NCBI GenBank assembly: GCA_022495995.1 | Contig: JAFEMH010001359.1 | Location: forward strand, 310,001-374,000 | Direction: 5' to 3' | Length of the DNA: 64,000 nt | DNA from: Adenophora triphylla var. japonica | Lineage: Eukaryota > Streptophyta > Magnoliopsida > Asterales > Campanulaceae | In this document: one piece after another, positions 46,210 to 58,810 of the stretch | Position numbering within the stretch: position 1 is the stretch's first letter | Layout: every line of letters starts with the position of its first letter | Program-made: the position numbers and the translations under genes | Notes under the pieces: generated by a model | What the model saw: only the letters and a program-made list of their open reading frames with translations | The model's database searches: none | What the model was told of the DNA's origin: nothing

Positions 46210-48932
46210 TGTGAGCACCCCAACCCGGGACCTAACACGTGTCCCGAGCTAAGGGAGCTCAAACTAAGAAAATCCATCTGAATTTTTAAAATATTTATTG
46301 CCTTTAAAAGAGTACCACTTTTCAAACTTCTAAATAAAAATCAATTGATAATATCCCTACTTAAAGGAAATCCAGCTACAACTTTAATAAACCGAAATCT
46401 GATCAATTACATTGGAAACCTTAATTAATATTTGTTTAACAAAAGGGTTTTCCATACAAATTATAAAAGAGGAATACTCAACCAATACTCCTAACAACCC
46501 ACTCCTATACTTAACTTGTCAAGCCCCAAAAGCAAAAGTCCACAATGATATCCCCGGCCTCACCGGTTCGGGTTCACCTGCCTCGGGATCTAAAACAAGA
46601 AAGGGAGAGGGGTGAGAATAAATCTCAATAAGCTATTATGATATGCAAAGAAGATGCCAAACAAAGTGCAACACATAGCATGGTAGCACATACACATTAT
46701 GAAAGCCGTAAACACCTTACGTTACCTCATTTTACCTTTTCCCGTCTCGAACAATAAGTCGTACAACGTGGGAGTAAAACTCCACTCTTTCGTGAATTGC
46801 CTCCAAAGACATTCACCTCTTTATAGGACTCATACCCCGGACCATCCATATAAGAAAGGATACCTATATTAGAATATCCCAAAAATAATATCGTCCCTCC
46901 TTACAATCTGGCCAACGATGACTCAGTAAAGCTTTAAGGGTCAATACAAACCGTTAGCATACCCCCACCCCTGCCACAGAGCTGGGAAGGGTCACCGCAG
47001 ATGATGTACCTTCAATCACTTATAGAACAAATCCATAATTGATTGGCATCCATCATACCCACCCGAACATAAATACGCTCAAGCACATGATAGTTACTTG
47101 AGATAAATCCACAAAACGGGATAACAACATAATAACATGGTAATGTATACTCATGCCAATCAATACCATAATGCAACATTTAAGTAATACACTATGCATA
47201 GTATCATCAATAAATATGAATGATAACAAATAAATCCACAATCGGGATAACCATACAACCACATAATAAACATATCCACATATTGGGATAACAATATAAT
47301 CAACATGCCACATAATCCACAATCGGGATATCACACCACCATATAACACATAACCCACACAATGGGATGCTATATAACACTTGCCAAATAGTCCATACTT
47401 AGGATATTTAGGGAACCATATAATCAATAATTCCACAACTTAGAATAACAATGCTACAATGTGATACATACCCATTACCAATTAACCCAATAGTGAAACT
47501 TATAGCTTCTACACTATTGCAAACCACTCACCAATGATATGGAGTAAGTAAGGCCACTATGTATCATAAACCATTCCTACATATTCATTATACAACCTCG
47601 AATAACCTCAATAAAAGTTCAAGATCTATTCCCCAAGTTGAAACTATTTTAGTGAAGTTACAAATCAAACCTATCAACCATTTTCGGGACAATAATTAAA
47701 CTACTTCCACAATTCCATTTTGATCCCTTAAGATGTCATTGTATAGCCAAAGTATTCTACTTTAATCTAGGTTAAAGAGATTTCATTTTGGTTCCAGTTG
47801 GATTTGATTTAAACAAATTTTAGAAATTGATGCAAAGTAACTGTGCCGTGGCACGACTCGTGCCCCAGTGGCACGACTCGTGCCCATTTAACCTTCCTCG
47901 TATTCCAGCCGTCCCCAACCAAAGACGACTTCCCTTAAATCTTGGTCACGACTCGTCCCCATCCAAGGCACGACTCGTGCCACGTGGCACGACTCGTGCC
48001 CCGAACCCTTAATCTGTAATGTAATAAAATCCTTTAGTAACCCTAACCAAAATTGTCCCAAACTGATTTTCCCTTGTTTGTGAACTTAGAAGGACTTCCT
48101 AACTTCATACACATTATATTAATTTATTTAAATCCCAAGATAACCTAAACCCAAATCATTTACCACTTGATTTCCAACCCATTTTTACTTCCATATTTCA
48201 TGATTAACCATCTTAATACAACTCAACCAATTTTATTACACTTTTAATCATTTCTTATGAACAACAACAATGTTCCATAATATTAACTAATTCCTCAACT
48301 CCAAGAAGGTTTCTAAGGCCCCAAATAACCATTATATCAATAATAACAACATCAATTAATTCATGAGCATATAGAGGAAGGAAAGTCATAATAACTCACT
48401 TTAGATTTTTAGAATGAAAAGATGATCTTCTAAGCTTGATTTGATCCTCTTGATGATCCAACTTCAAAATTGCTTTTAGACTTGAAAATGGGTTGGAAGA
48501 TGAGCTAGCTCCAAGACTTCAAAGGGAGCTTCCATGGATTTGAGAGAGAAAGTGAAGGAGTAGAAAATGAGAAGGATGAAGGAGGGAGATGGGGTAAATG
48601 GATGGTAAAGGGGGAAGGGGGGGGGGGCGGCTACTAGAGGGAGGGTTTTGGGGGATTTTGTCCCCTACTCAAAAATCCCCTACAACTATCCTTTCATCAA
48701 ATTAAAATATCTTCCCAACCCACAACATTTTATTTGTCCATTTTATTACCACACCAATCTATTACTTTATTTATTTCTAATTATTATTTTTCTCTAGAAC
48801 ATTATTTATTTCCTTATCATTTTATCCTAATATAAGAATTTAAAGATATAAAGGAACACATAAAATAAATATAAATATTAAAAGCATCTAATATAATATT
48901 AAAAATAAATGCCTAGGGTTGGGGTCGTTACA
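46210..48932 (-). repeat. Del-G 3' LTR
   Basis: In element orientation TGTAACGACCCCAACC...GGGGTGCTCACA. Contains GGCACGACTCGTGCC copies at about 47850-48001 and a degenerate 'ccacaatcgggata' repeat at 47100-47440. Confidence 0.93.
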
Positions 48933-50790
48933 CTCACTCCCCCTTAAAGAAAATTCGTCCCGAATTTGACTGTCGCTTACCCTAAGGATCAGATAGCAAA
49001 GGTTACCTTTCACACATTCCAACTTAACATTTTCAATTAGATTTATCAATTGCATGATTCCACTATACACTTTCACAACTCGAATACTCTAAGACTTCAA
49101 TTCTCAATTAGTCTTATCAATGCTATGATTCCCTCCAAGATTCTACTTTCATTAATAATATGATATTACAACTTAATATTCCGAGAATATCATGCCATCA
49201 CCACTAATCCGAATTTTCACGACCTCAAAGAAAGTATATTAAAATAAAAAGTATTACATCTTATGTCTCCCAATAAATTACGATATCACATTTAAACTTC
49301 AAATACTCTATAAGCTGCCCCAAATCGGTCTATAAGTCGACTCACCAACATTTCCTAAAACTTCAAATGGATTAACAAACTTTGGCGCTAAATTACCTTA
49401 GACCTTGCTTCCCCAATTTCATCCCAACAAATTAGAGATCGATATTTTCTTTCCTAACAACGTCTCATACGGTTTTATCTTAATGCTAGAATGATAACTG
49501 TCATAATACGCAAACCCGCTAAGGTTAATTAAACTTCTCAAGTCGAAGGAAAATCCGTCACACAACACAACCTATTCTTCCGTAATTTGGGTAGTCTTCA
49601 AATCTCTTCCTTTCGACTAACTAAATCCTCCAACTCTTAGGATCGGTAACAACTCTCAAAGGAAACTTCAAAAGATAAGGTTCCTATTTAAATGACGCAA
49701 CACAAGTGTAGCTACTCCCGAGTAGAGGATAAGAAAATCCCACTTATCTAAGTTAAATTCCCCAAAGCACACATTATCACTTTCCCATTTCGCATAACAC
49801 TACACCCTGATCTTCCTTTAAATATACACTTAAAATTTCACAAGATTCTCACGTCCACTAGGTAAGGTAAGAGTCAACCTATTTTCCATCACTAACAATA
49901 TGATTCATCCTCATCACAACCTACACCATTTATACGCCCTTTAGATTCAACCAAAGTAATGACTTTACAATTCTTAAGGGTTCATTAAATTTCTTAGGTA
50001 GTACTTGCTAACTCAAAGATCACGGACTCAACCTCACAAGATCCTTCGCAACACCCGAGTTTAAGACTATAGAACCCAAAATTTGTAATCCTCTCGAGCT
50101 AACTCATACTAGCTAAACTTTGCATACAAGGATTCTTCACAAGGAATAATTAACCCAATTCTCAAATTATTTTTACGATCTTCCCGGAACCTTAATTAAC
50201 AAAGAGATCATCAATTCTAATTACCCTAAAGCCATCAAAATAAGAATTACAATTCTGCTTATCCTACTCGTAACCAACACACGAAATATACCGACGGGAG
50301 CACATTTACCAATTACTCACGCTAGCACATAAAATTTTGGAAAAGACTCCCTACGCAGTCTAGCATATACCAATTACTCTTCACATCTTAATTCAAAACT
50401 TTCACTTTATATACCCACATGTAACCGTAATTTCACATTTAAGGTTCACCTATAACAAATACCAATATAAGCAATTTAGGCATGGAAAAAGGAGACTCAC
50501 CTATTAGGATAGTCTATCATTATACAACAACTACTTAACCCTCCAGGTCAAGTATATCTCAAAATCATAAATTGATAATTATACTAATTCAACTGCAATA
50601 CATGCTCGCCCATAACCACATCACCATCGTGGTAAACCAAAGAAGGTTCGAGGTATTCTCTCATAAGAGCGTAATCCTCTAACAATAAAAGAAATTTTCA
50701 ACAATGTATGTCACATATAAGCAAAATGTGATGCCAAATATAAATGATATGCAACAGATCTATAAAACATGACCCCTAACCTTTCGAGAC
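48933..50790 (-). other. Del-G internal noncoding part with polypurine tract
   Basis: The complement of 48933-48949 is CTTTAAGGGGGAGTGAG, the polypurine tract next to the 3' LTR. The remainder is AT-rich with stops in all frames; protease, RT and integrase motifs were not found. Confidence 0.6.
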
Positions 50791-50803
50791 AAGAAATATA
50801 CCT

Positions 50804-51732
50804 CTAGTGACCTCCGAGGGATCTATCTCTCCCGAACCCGAAACGCACACTCGACCACTGCACCCTCTCTTTCGGTTCCCTTGTTATCTCTTTTGGTACC
50901 ACCTCTTTGTCGTCCGCCCGGTGACCGCCGTGCTTAGAAGCTCGTCCCTCGTCATCCTTGGGCAATTCCCTCTTAAAGTGTCCCGATGCTCCACATTTTA
51001 AACACTTGCCTCGCTTACTCCAACACCGATCTTCGGTATGTCCAACCTTCTTGCAAAAGTTACAAATCATCCCACTTCCGACCTTCCACTATTTTCCTCA
51101 ATGTCCTTCTCGACCTTATATGCTCTATCTACGCATCGTTCGATAATCGGCGAAACCATCGATCCATAATTTCTTCCTATACTCACTCCTCAAACCTGTT
51201 ACAAACTTCTGAACCCTTTTCACTTCATGCGATACCAAATGAGGGCAACACCTAGCTAATTCCTCAAACCGGACTGAATACTGATCTACCGTCTTGTTCC
51301 CTTGTTTTAGTCCTAAGAATTCAATCTCCTTCTTATCCTTGTAACCATTGAAATGAAGTAGTCCTTAAACTGCTGAGTGAAATTATCCCAAGTCTCGGCG
51401 TATGATCCCGCCTCCCAACTTCCCTTCAAATTCTCGCCACCACCGATCGCCTAAACCTTCAAGTTTGAACACTTTCCAAGATACCTAACTTTCTCTTCGT
51501 TGCGACTTTCCATAACCTCAAAGATTTTGTTCATTCTCTCTAACCATTTTTCTGCCCTTAACGGACCCGAATATCCATTAAAACTCGGCGGATTCATCTT
51601 CACAAACCTTTCCCATCCATTGCTTCGACATTCCTCGTGTTGATTCGGAACCGATCCTCTAGTCTCCCTATCCCGTACAAACTTCCCGAATAATTTCATC
51701 ATCTCTTCATCCCGAATTCCACCTATCCCCAA
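50804..51732 (-). pseudogene. gag: Del-G gag remnant
   Basis: N-terminal frame (51732-51451) has FVKMNPPSFNGYSGPLRAEK and WLERMNKIFEVME, the retrotrans_gag entry typical of chromoviruses. The C-terminal frame (51070-50804) has the knuckle CNFCKKVGHTEDRCW and a second one, CLKCGASGHFKRELP, whose last Cys is lost. The middle is frameshifted. Encodes the particle protein in intact relatives. Confidence 0.8.
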
Positions 51733-51869
51733 ATCTTCTTCAATTCCTTAACTTTCCGCCGATCATCCTTGCTTCCGCCATTAGAACGGACTCCCCGCAT
51801 AAAACACTCGGCGTCAATTTCCACACATTCCCACTTAGTCTAGACATCTACCCTTGACCTCTAAACTAA

Positions 51870-51881
51870 GCTTTGATACCA
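51870..51881 (-). other. Primer binding site of Del-G
   Basis: On the minus strand TGGTATCAAAGC, two bases after the 5' LTR (51884-54602). tRNA-Met type. Confidence 0.85.
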
Positions 51882-51883
51882 AC

Positions 51884-54602
51884 TGTGAGCACCCCAACCC
51901 GGGACCTAACACGTGTCCCGAGCTAAGGGAGCTCAAACTAAGAAAATCCATCTGAATTTTTAAAATATTTATTGCCTTTAAAAGAGTACCACTTTTCAAA
52001 CTTCTAAATAAAAATCAATTGATAATATCCCTACTTAAAGGAAATCCAGCTACAACTTTAATAAACCGAAATCTGATCAATTACATTGGAAACCTTAATT
52101 AATATTTGTTTAACAAAAGGGTTTTCCATACAAATTATAAAAGAGGAATACTCAACCAATACTCCTAACAACCCACTCCTATACTTAACTTGTCAAGCCC
52201 CAAAAGCAAAAGTCCACAATGATATCCCCGGCCTCACTGGTTCGGTTCACCTGTCTCGGGATCTAAAACAGTAAAGGGAGAGGGTGAGAATAAATCTCAA
52301 TGAGCTATTATGATATGCAAAGAAGATGCCAAACAAAGTGCAACACATAGCATGGTAGCACATACACATTATGAAAGCTGTAAACACCTTACGTTACCTC
52401 ATTTTACCTTTTCCCGTCTGAACAATAAGTCGTACAACGTGGGAGTAAAACTCCACTCTTTGGTGAATTGCCTCCAGCACATTCACCTCTTATAGGACTC
52501 ATACCCTGCACCATCCATATAAGAAAGGATACCTATATTAGAATATCCCAAAATAATATCGTCCCTCCTTACAACGGTTGCAACAGATCTGTAAAGCTTT
52601 GTGGGTCAATACAGTAGTTAGCATACCCCCACCCCCGCCACAGAGTGGGGAAGGGTCACCGTATGATGTACCTTCAATCACTTATAGAACAAATCCATAA
52701 TTGATTGGCATCCATCATACCCACCCGAACATAAATACGCTCAAGCACATGATAGTTACTTGAGATAAATCCACAAAACGGGATAACAACATAATAACAT
52801 GGTAATGTATACTCATGCCAATCAATACCATAATGCAACATTTAAGTAATACACTATGCATAGTATCATCAATAAATATGAATGATAACAAATAAATCCA
52901 CAATCGGGATAACCATACAACCACATAATAAACATATCCACATATTGGGATAACAATATAATCAACATGCCACATAATCCACAATCGGGATATCACACCA
53001 CCATATAACACATAACCCACACAATGGGATGCTATATAACACTTGCCAAATAGTCCATACTTAGGATATTTAGGAACCATATAATCAATAATTCCACAAC
53101 TTAGAATAACAATGCTACAATGTGATACATACCCATTACCAATTAACCCAATAGTGAAACTTATAGCTTCTACACTATTGCAAACCACTCACCAATGATA
53201 TGGAGTAAGTAAGGCCACTATGTATCATAAACCATTCCTACATATTCATTATACAACCTCGAATAACCTCAATAAAAGTTCAAGATCTATTCCCCAAGGT
53301 GAAACTATTTTAGTGAAGTTACAAATCAAACCTATCAACCATTTTCTGACAATAATTAAACTACTTCCACAATTCCATTTTGATCCCTTAAGATGTCATT
53401 GTATAGCCAAAGTATTCTACTTTAATCTAGGTTAAAGAGATTTCATTTTGGTTCCGCTTGATTTGATTTAAACAGCTTAAGAAATTGATGCAAAGTAACA
53501 GGCCAGGGCACGACTCGTGCCCCAGGGGCACGACTCGTGCCCCAGGGCACGACTCGTGCCCATTTAACCTTCTCAGATTCCAGCGTCCCCCAACCAAAGA
53601 CGACTTCCCTTAAATCTTGGTCACGACTGCCCCCATCCAAGGCACGACTCGTGCCACGGGGCACGACTCGTGCCCCGAACCCGAGTCGTAACGTAATAAA
53701 ATCCTTTAGTAACCCTAACCAAAATTGTCCCAAACTATTTTCCCTTGTTTGTGAACTTAGAAGGACTTCCTAACTTCATACACATTATATTAATTTATTT
53801 AAATCCCAAGATAACCTAAACCCAAATCATTTACCACTTGATTTCCAACCCATTTTTACTTCCATATTTCATGATTAACCATCTTAATACAACTCAACCA
53901 ATTTTATTACACTTTTAATCATTTCTTATGAACAACAACAATGTTCCATAATATTAACTAATTCCTCAACTCCAAGAAGGTTTCTAAGGCCCCAAATAAC
54001 CATTATATCAATAATAACAACATCAATTAATTCATGAGCATATAGAGGAAGGAAAGTCATAATAACTCACTTTAGATTTTTAGAATGAAAAGATGATCTT
54101 CTAAGCTTGATTTGATCCTCTTGATGATCCAACTTCAAAATTGCTTTTAGACTTGAAAATGGGTTGGAAGATGAGCTAGCTCCAAGACTTCAAAGGGAGC
54201 TTCCATGGATTTGAGAGAGAAAGTGAAGGAGTAGAAAATGAGAAGGATGAAGGAGGGAGATGGGGTAAATGGATGGTAAAGGGGGAAGGGGGGGGGCCGG
54301 CTACTAGAGGGAGGGTTTTGGGGGATTTTGTCCCCTACTCAAAAATCCCCTACAACTATCCTTTCATCAAATTAAAATATCTTCCCAACCCACAACATTT
54401 TATTTGTCCATTTTATTACCACACCAATCTATTACTTTATTTATTTCTAATTATTATTTTTCTCTAGAACATTATTTATTTCCTTATCATTTTATCCTAA
54501 TATAAGAATTTAAAGATATAAAGGAACACATAAAATAAATATAAATATTAAAAGCATCTAATATAATATTAAAAATAAATGCCTAGGGTTGGGGTCGTTA
54601 CA
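51884..54602 (-). repeat. Del-G 5' LTR
   Basis: Near-identical to 46210-48932. GGCACGACTCGTGCC-type copies at about 53507-53685. On the minus strand TTTAAAT follows about 40 bp later (near 53470); TATA assignment is weak. Confidence 0.93.
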
Positions 54603-54607
54603 GTACC

Positions 54608-56707
54608 TCTCGAAATCAAGCACATCCATGTCCCGGGAATCAAGCATCCCAAAGGGAGGGTCCCTCGGAGCCACGGGAAGCACACCGGGGCCATGCTGCC
54701 AGAAGACCCGCTCCCCCAGATACATAACATCGCAGGTCAAGCCCCGCAGCATCTTCCGCCGCGCTGTCACCTCGGGAGCCCCCTCGAACTCATCCCCCTC
54801 ATACCGAGCCCACGGGAACAGGACGAACCCCTCACGGCTATCTCTCTCCAGACGCTCCTGCACATCCCCGTAGGCAATGGTGAGCTTCCCCCGGCTGGTC
54901 CTCCTCTTCCTCGCCGTACGAGCCCATCCCAAAGATAGCAGTGGTACGCAAAGAATGCCTGGATCCCTATCCCACGGGAAGCACTGGAAAACCTCATAAA
55001 ACCACACCTCGTGACAAAAACAGAGAAGGCTCGGTGTAAAAGAAAACGGAGAAAAGACAAGTTGCTAAATCAAAAACAAAGAATAAACTCATACCTCCAA
55101 AGCAAAGTCAAAGCAAAGCCAACGAATCGGCTACCCCGCTTAAACCGGTCCAAGGAGAAGTAGAGCTCGCCCAAGCTCGCCTCGCCCCAAGCAATGTCGC
55201 AGACCCTATCCAGATCGGCCGAAGCTCTCCAGTAGAGCAAAGGGAGCTGCGGTCGCGTGGTTCGAGAACAGAGTCTCGGACAACGCATACCACAAGAAGG
55301 AGCGCGCCAATCGCTCCGTCCACCTGGCCGGTACCCGGATGTAGGCCCAATGCGGCCGTGATCCTCGGCTCACGTCGCTATACAAGCATCCCTGTGCCCT
55401 CGCGAGGACGAGGCTCAAAGCCCAGCAGCTCGGTCAACACATCATCAGCTATCATATCCCTCCACCGCACCGGCCTTCCTTTGAAGGAGAGCCCGGTAAT
55501 AGCAAAGAAAATCGGTGGCGTCACTGTACTCGCCCCAGCTCGGGTGGAAGGTGTGGGTGGTATCCCACCAATACTCGGATAAACCCAGAAGACACTCTTG
55601 TTCTTCCTCGTGTCGACACTCCAGCCCGAGGTTCTCAACGAACACACCCAGCCGAGCATAAACCAGCCTCCGGGACTCGGCCTACCGTCCACGGAAATAT
55701 CGTGCATCCGCCGCCATAGCTCAACAAATGCCTCGAGCGATCCCCGAGTCTTCATCCTCTTGGCCTTCCCGCCATAAGCCCCGCATCCCGCAGTAAACAC
55801 AAAGAAAGGTACGTCAATCACAATTACTTAATATAAAGGCACATATAACCCGTCACAAAACACGGCACATATTGCACATAATTTTCACATACATTATACA
55901 TATAATTTTTCCATGTAACCCGTCACAAAACACGGCACACAATGCACATATTTTTCACATATAATGCACATATAATGCACATAATTTTCACATATATCAT
56001 GCATATAATTTTTCCCATGCAGTCCGTCACAAAAACACGGCACACACTGTACACATTTTCTCAAAAAAAAAAAAGGGGGGGGATTAAACCCTACACGACA
56101 CATTTTCAAAAGAAAATCCGTCCCAACACAGCACATATTGCACATATTTTCCCCACAAAGTCCGTCACCCAAAAACACGGCACACACTATATAGCACATT
56201 TTTAAAAGAAAAATCCGTCCCTACACGGCACGCACTTTCACATATAACCCGTCACAAAACACGGCACATGTCACATTTTTTCACAAAAATTATCACTACA
56301 CGATAATTTTTCTCACAATGTACATACATAAATAGCATTAGGTACAAAACACCAAAGCATGCAATTCACTAGATAGGCACTTTATTTTCACAAATAAGAG
56401 CTAATCTACACATTTCTGCACAAAATACACATACCCACAATTTTTACATGTCCATTTTCAACAATTCATCAAGAATTTCACAAAAAGACATAAAATAATA
56501 ACAAAAAAAAAAAAAAATTCAAAAAAATGCGAAAAACTAAAACCTAGTTCTAGCATTCAAAAAATTCGAGCAGGGAATCAAAACGGAACAGATTTCTTAC
56601 CTCCCCGACGTTCATGGAGCGACGATTGTGCACCTCCGGATTCGGATACAAAACATCCGGGTTCTTCGAAGATGGAACGAACGAGATCCAATTTCTTTGA
56701 AGCTCCA
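54608..56707 (-). pseudogene. Tat-F antisense PMD-like gene, N-terminal part
   Basis: Exon 1 (from 56707, MELQRNWISF) ends at a good donor GAG|GTAAGA near 56600. Exon 2 (about 55800-55095) has YWWDTTHTFHPSWGE, the counterpart of FWWETTHSFHFSWGE in Tat-N, and ends TTTGCTTTGGAG|GTATGA. Exon 3 starts at 55017 with VWFYEVFQC and holds VMYLGERVFWQHGPG, matching LYLGERVCRQHNP. The intron 55094-55018 (77 bp, GT-AG, phase 0) is at the same codon as in Tat-N. Exon 3 is cut after FERY by Del-G. Frameshifts in exon 2 (near 55560) make it a pseudogene. Confidence 0.75.
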
Positions 56708-56885
56708 TTCGTCGCTCAACCACTTCCCCGATCAAGCGTGACGACGACTCCTTCGAGATCCCTCCGCCATTGCAAGCAATTCAAGCTAAGAAAAATCTTT
56801 GATTTTGGTTAACAATGGAGGTTTTTCCTCTCTCTCTCGCCCGGTTTACGCCCTGGAAGAAGAAGGAATGGGGAAGGGCTCGGTC

Positions 56886-56979
56886 ATTTAAACCTCGGTC
56901 AAAGCTTACAGGAAGCTTGTAAAAAACCCGAGATGGTCCGTACGGACCTCTTTGCAACCAAAGTTGGTCCGTACGGACC
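56886..56979 (-). promoter_or_regulatory. Putative promoter of the Tat-F antisense gene
   Basis: Two GGTCCGTACGGACC palindromes (56935-56948 and 56966-56979), identical to the LTR motif, lie about 230 bp upstream of the antisense ATG. A TTTAAAT box on the minus strand (56892-56886) is about 43 bp after the nearer copy. Confidence 0.5.
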
Positions 56980-57087
56980 TCTTTGCAAAGGGTGGCCAAA
57001 TTACTTTCCTCGCCCTTATAATCTTTGCCCCGGTCGCCCTAAGGCCTTTTCCAAAGAAATCCAAGTGCAGAATGGTCCCTAACCCTT

Positions 57088-57785
57088 CAATTCAACCACC
57101 GGCCATCAACGAAAGACCGGTCCTCGCCCACTTCAACGGCAACTCAACCACCGGCCGGCCAAGCGTAAGACCGGACCTCGCCCACTTCAACGGCAATTCA
57201 ACCACCTGGCCGTCGGCGTAAGACCGGACTCCGCCACTTCAACGGCAATTAACCCCGGCCGTCAAGCGTAAGACCGGACCTCGCCCACTTCAACGGCAAA
57301 TCAACCCCCGTGCCGTCAGCGTAAGACCGGACCTCGCCCAGCTTCAACGGCAAATCAACCACCGCCATCGGCGTAAGACCGGTCCTCGCCACTTCAACGG
57401 CAATTCAACCACGGCCGGCCAAGCGTAAGACCGGTCCTCGCCCACTTCAACGGCAATTCAACCACCGCCGTCAAGCGTAAGACCGGTCCTCGCCCACTCA
57501 ACGGCAAATCAACCACCGCCATCGGCCGTAAGACCGGTCTCGCCCACTTCAACGGCAATTCAACCACCGCCGTCAAGCGTAAGACCGGTCCTCGCCACTT
57601 CAACGGCAATTCAACCACCGGCCGTCAAGCGTAAGACCGGTCCTCGCCCACTTCAACGGCAATTCAACCACCGGCCGTCAAGCGTAAGACCGAGCCTCGC
57701 CCACTTCAACGGCAAATCAACCCCCGGCCGTCAAGCGTAAGACCGGTCCTCGCCCACTCCAACGGCAATTCAACCACCGCCCGCC
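57088..57785 (+). repeat. ~53-bp tandem array in Tat-F, about 13 copies
   Basis: Units contain CAATTCAACCACCGGCCGTC, 'aagcgtaagaccgg' and 'cctcgcccacttcaacgg'. Copies differ mainly by 1-2-bp indels. ORFs through it are artefacts. Confidence 0.9.
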
Positions 57786-58384
57786 CGACGGCAATTCAAA
57801 AAGGAGCCAACACCTCCCAGCACGAATCCCAAGGCACGAGACGCCTCCAAAACGCCCGACGGCAATTCAAGAAGGAGCCAACACCTCCCAGCACGAATCC
57901 CAAGGCGCAAGACGCCTCCAAACGCTCAACGACAACTCAACCACTGGCCCTCAAAATGAGGTCCGAAGTCATCTTCCCAACAGAAAAGGGCCCCTACAAG
58001 GTCACGCATCCCCAGCAATTCAAGCACCGGCCGATGTAAGCTCGAATCTCGCCACTTCAACGGCAGCGCAAGCACCGGCCATCAAAGTAAGCCCGAGCTC
58101 CTCCCCAACAAGTCAAAGTGGAAGTCATACAAGACCGCATATCCTCAAAGACGGCCATCATCCTTGCCCACTCAACGGCAAAACAAGCACACGAAGGAGC
58201 CAACACCTCCGAGTACAAGTCCCAAGGCACGAAGCGCCTCCAAAACGCCAAATGGTGAAGCAATCACCGACCATCATCCTTGCCCACCTCAACGGCAGCT
58301 CAAGCACCGGCAGTCATCGTAAGTCCAACCTTCTACTCAACATGCAAAAAAACACAAAGGCATCTACGCCTCTCGAAGCACAAG
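57786..58384 (+). repeat. Mixed degenerate repeats in Tat-F
   Basis: Two copies of a ~60-bp unit with AAGGAGCCAACACCTCCCAG (57800-57920), then dispersed 'caccggcc(at)c...gtaag' units like those at 216-470. No gene. Confidence 0.7.
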
Positions 58385-58810
58385 GCAGCCATGCCTCCAC
58401 AACTGCGGCTGGAAGACGATTCAAAGTCCTCGCGCATTACATCAAACCTGCGGCTAGAAGACGATTCAAAGTCTCGCGCATTACATCATCAAGCGGCTGG
58501 GGAGACGATTCAAAGTCCTCGCGCATTACATCAAACTGCCGCCATGACGATTCAAAGTCCTCCGGGGCCGTGGCACCAACCGCCGCTGATCACGATTCAA
58601 AGTCCTCCGGCCGTGGCACCAACCGCCGCGGATGACGATTCAAAAGTCCTCCACGTGGCACCAACCGCCGCAGATGACGATTCAAAGTCCTCCAGCCATG
58701 GCACCAACCGCCGCCGGATGACGATTCAAAGTCCTCGTGGCACCAACCGCCGCCATGACGATTCAAAGTCCTCCAGCGTGGCACCAACCGCACCGAAGAC
58801 GATTCAGTCC
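58385..58810 (+). repeat. ~40-bp tandem array in Tat-F, about ten copies
   Basis: Units carry GACGATTCAAAGTCCTC and, in most, GGCACCAACCGCCGC. The frame 58252-58635 crosses it only by chance. Confidence 0.9.

Larger units (their letters stand above)
46210..54602 (-). mobile_element. Del-G: Del/Tekay-like Ty3/gypsy element, gag only
   Basis: LTRs 46210-48932 (2723 bp) and 51884-54602 (2719 bp) are nearly identical. The primer site and polypurine tract show minus orientation. The 2.95-kb internal part holds gag traces but no pol, so it is non-autonomous. Long LTRs, the TGGTATCAAAGC primer site and double knuckle fit the Del/Tekay chromovirus group. Confidence 0.9.

Noticed and set aside
47827..48012. 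61-codon ORF with repeated RLVP/GTTRAP-like words
   Set aside because: Produced by the GGCACGACTCGTGCC repeats in the Del-G LTR.
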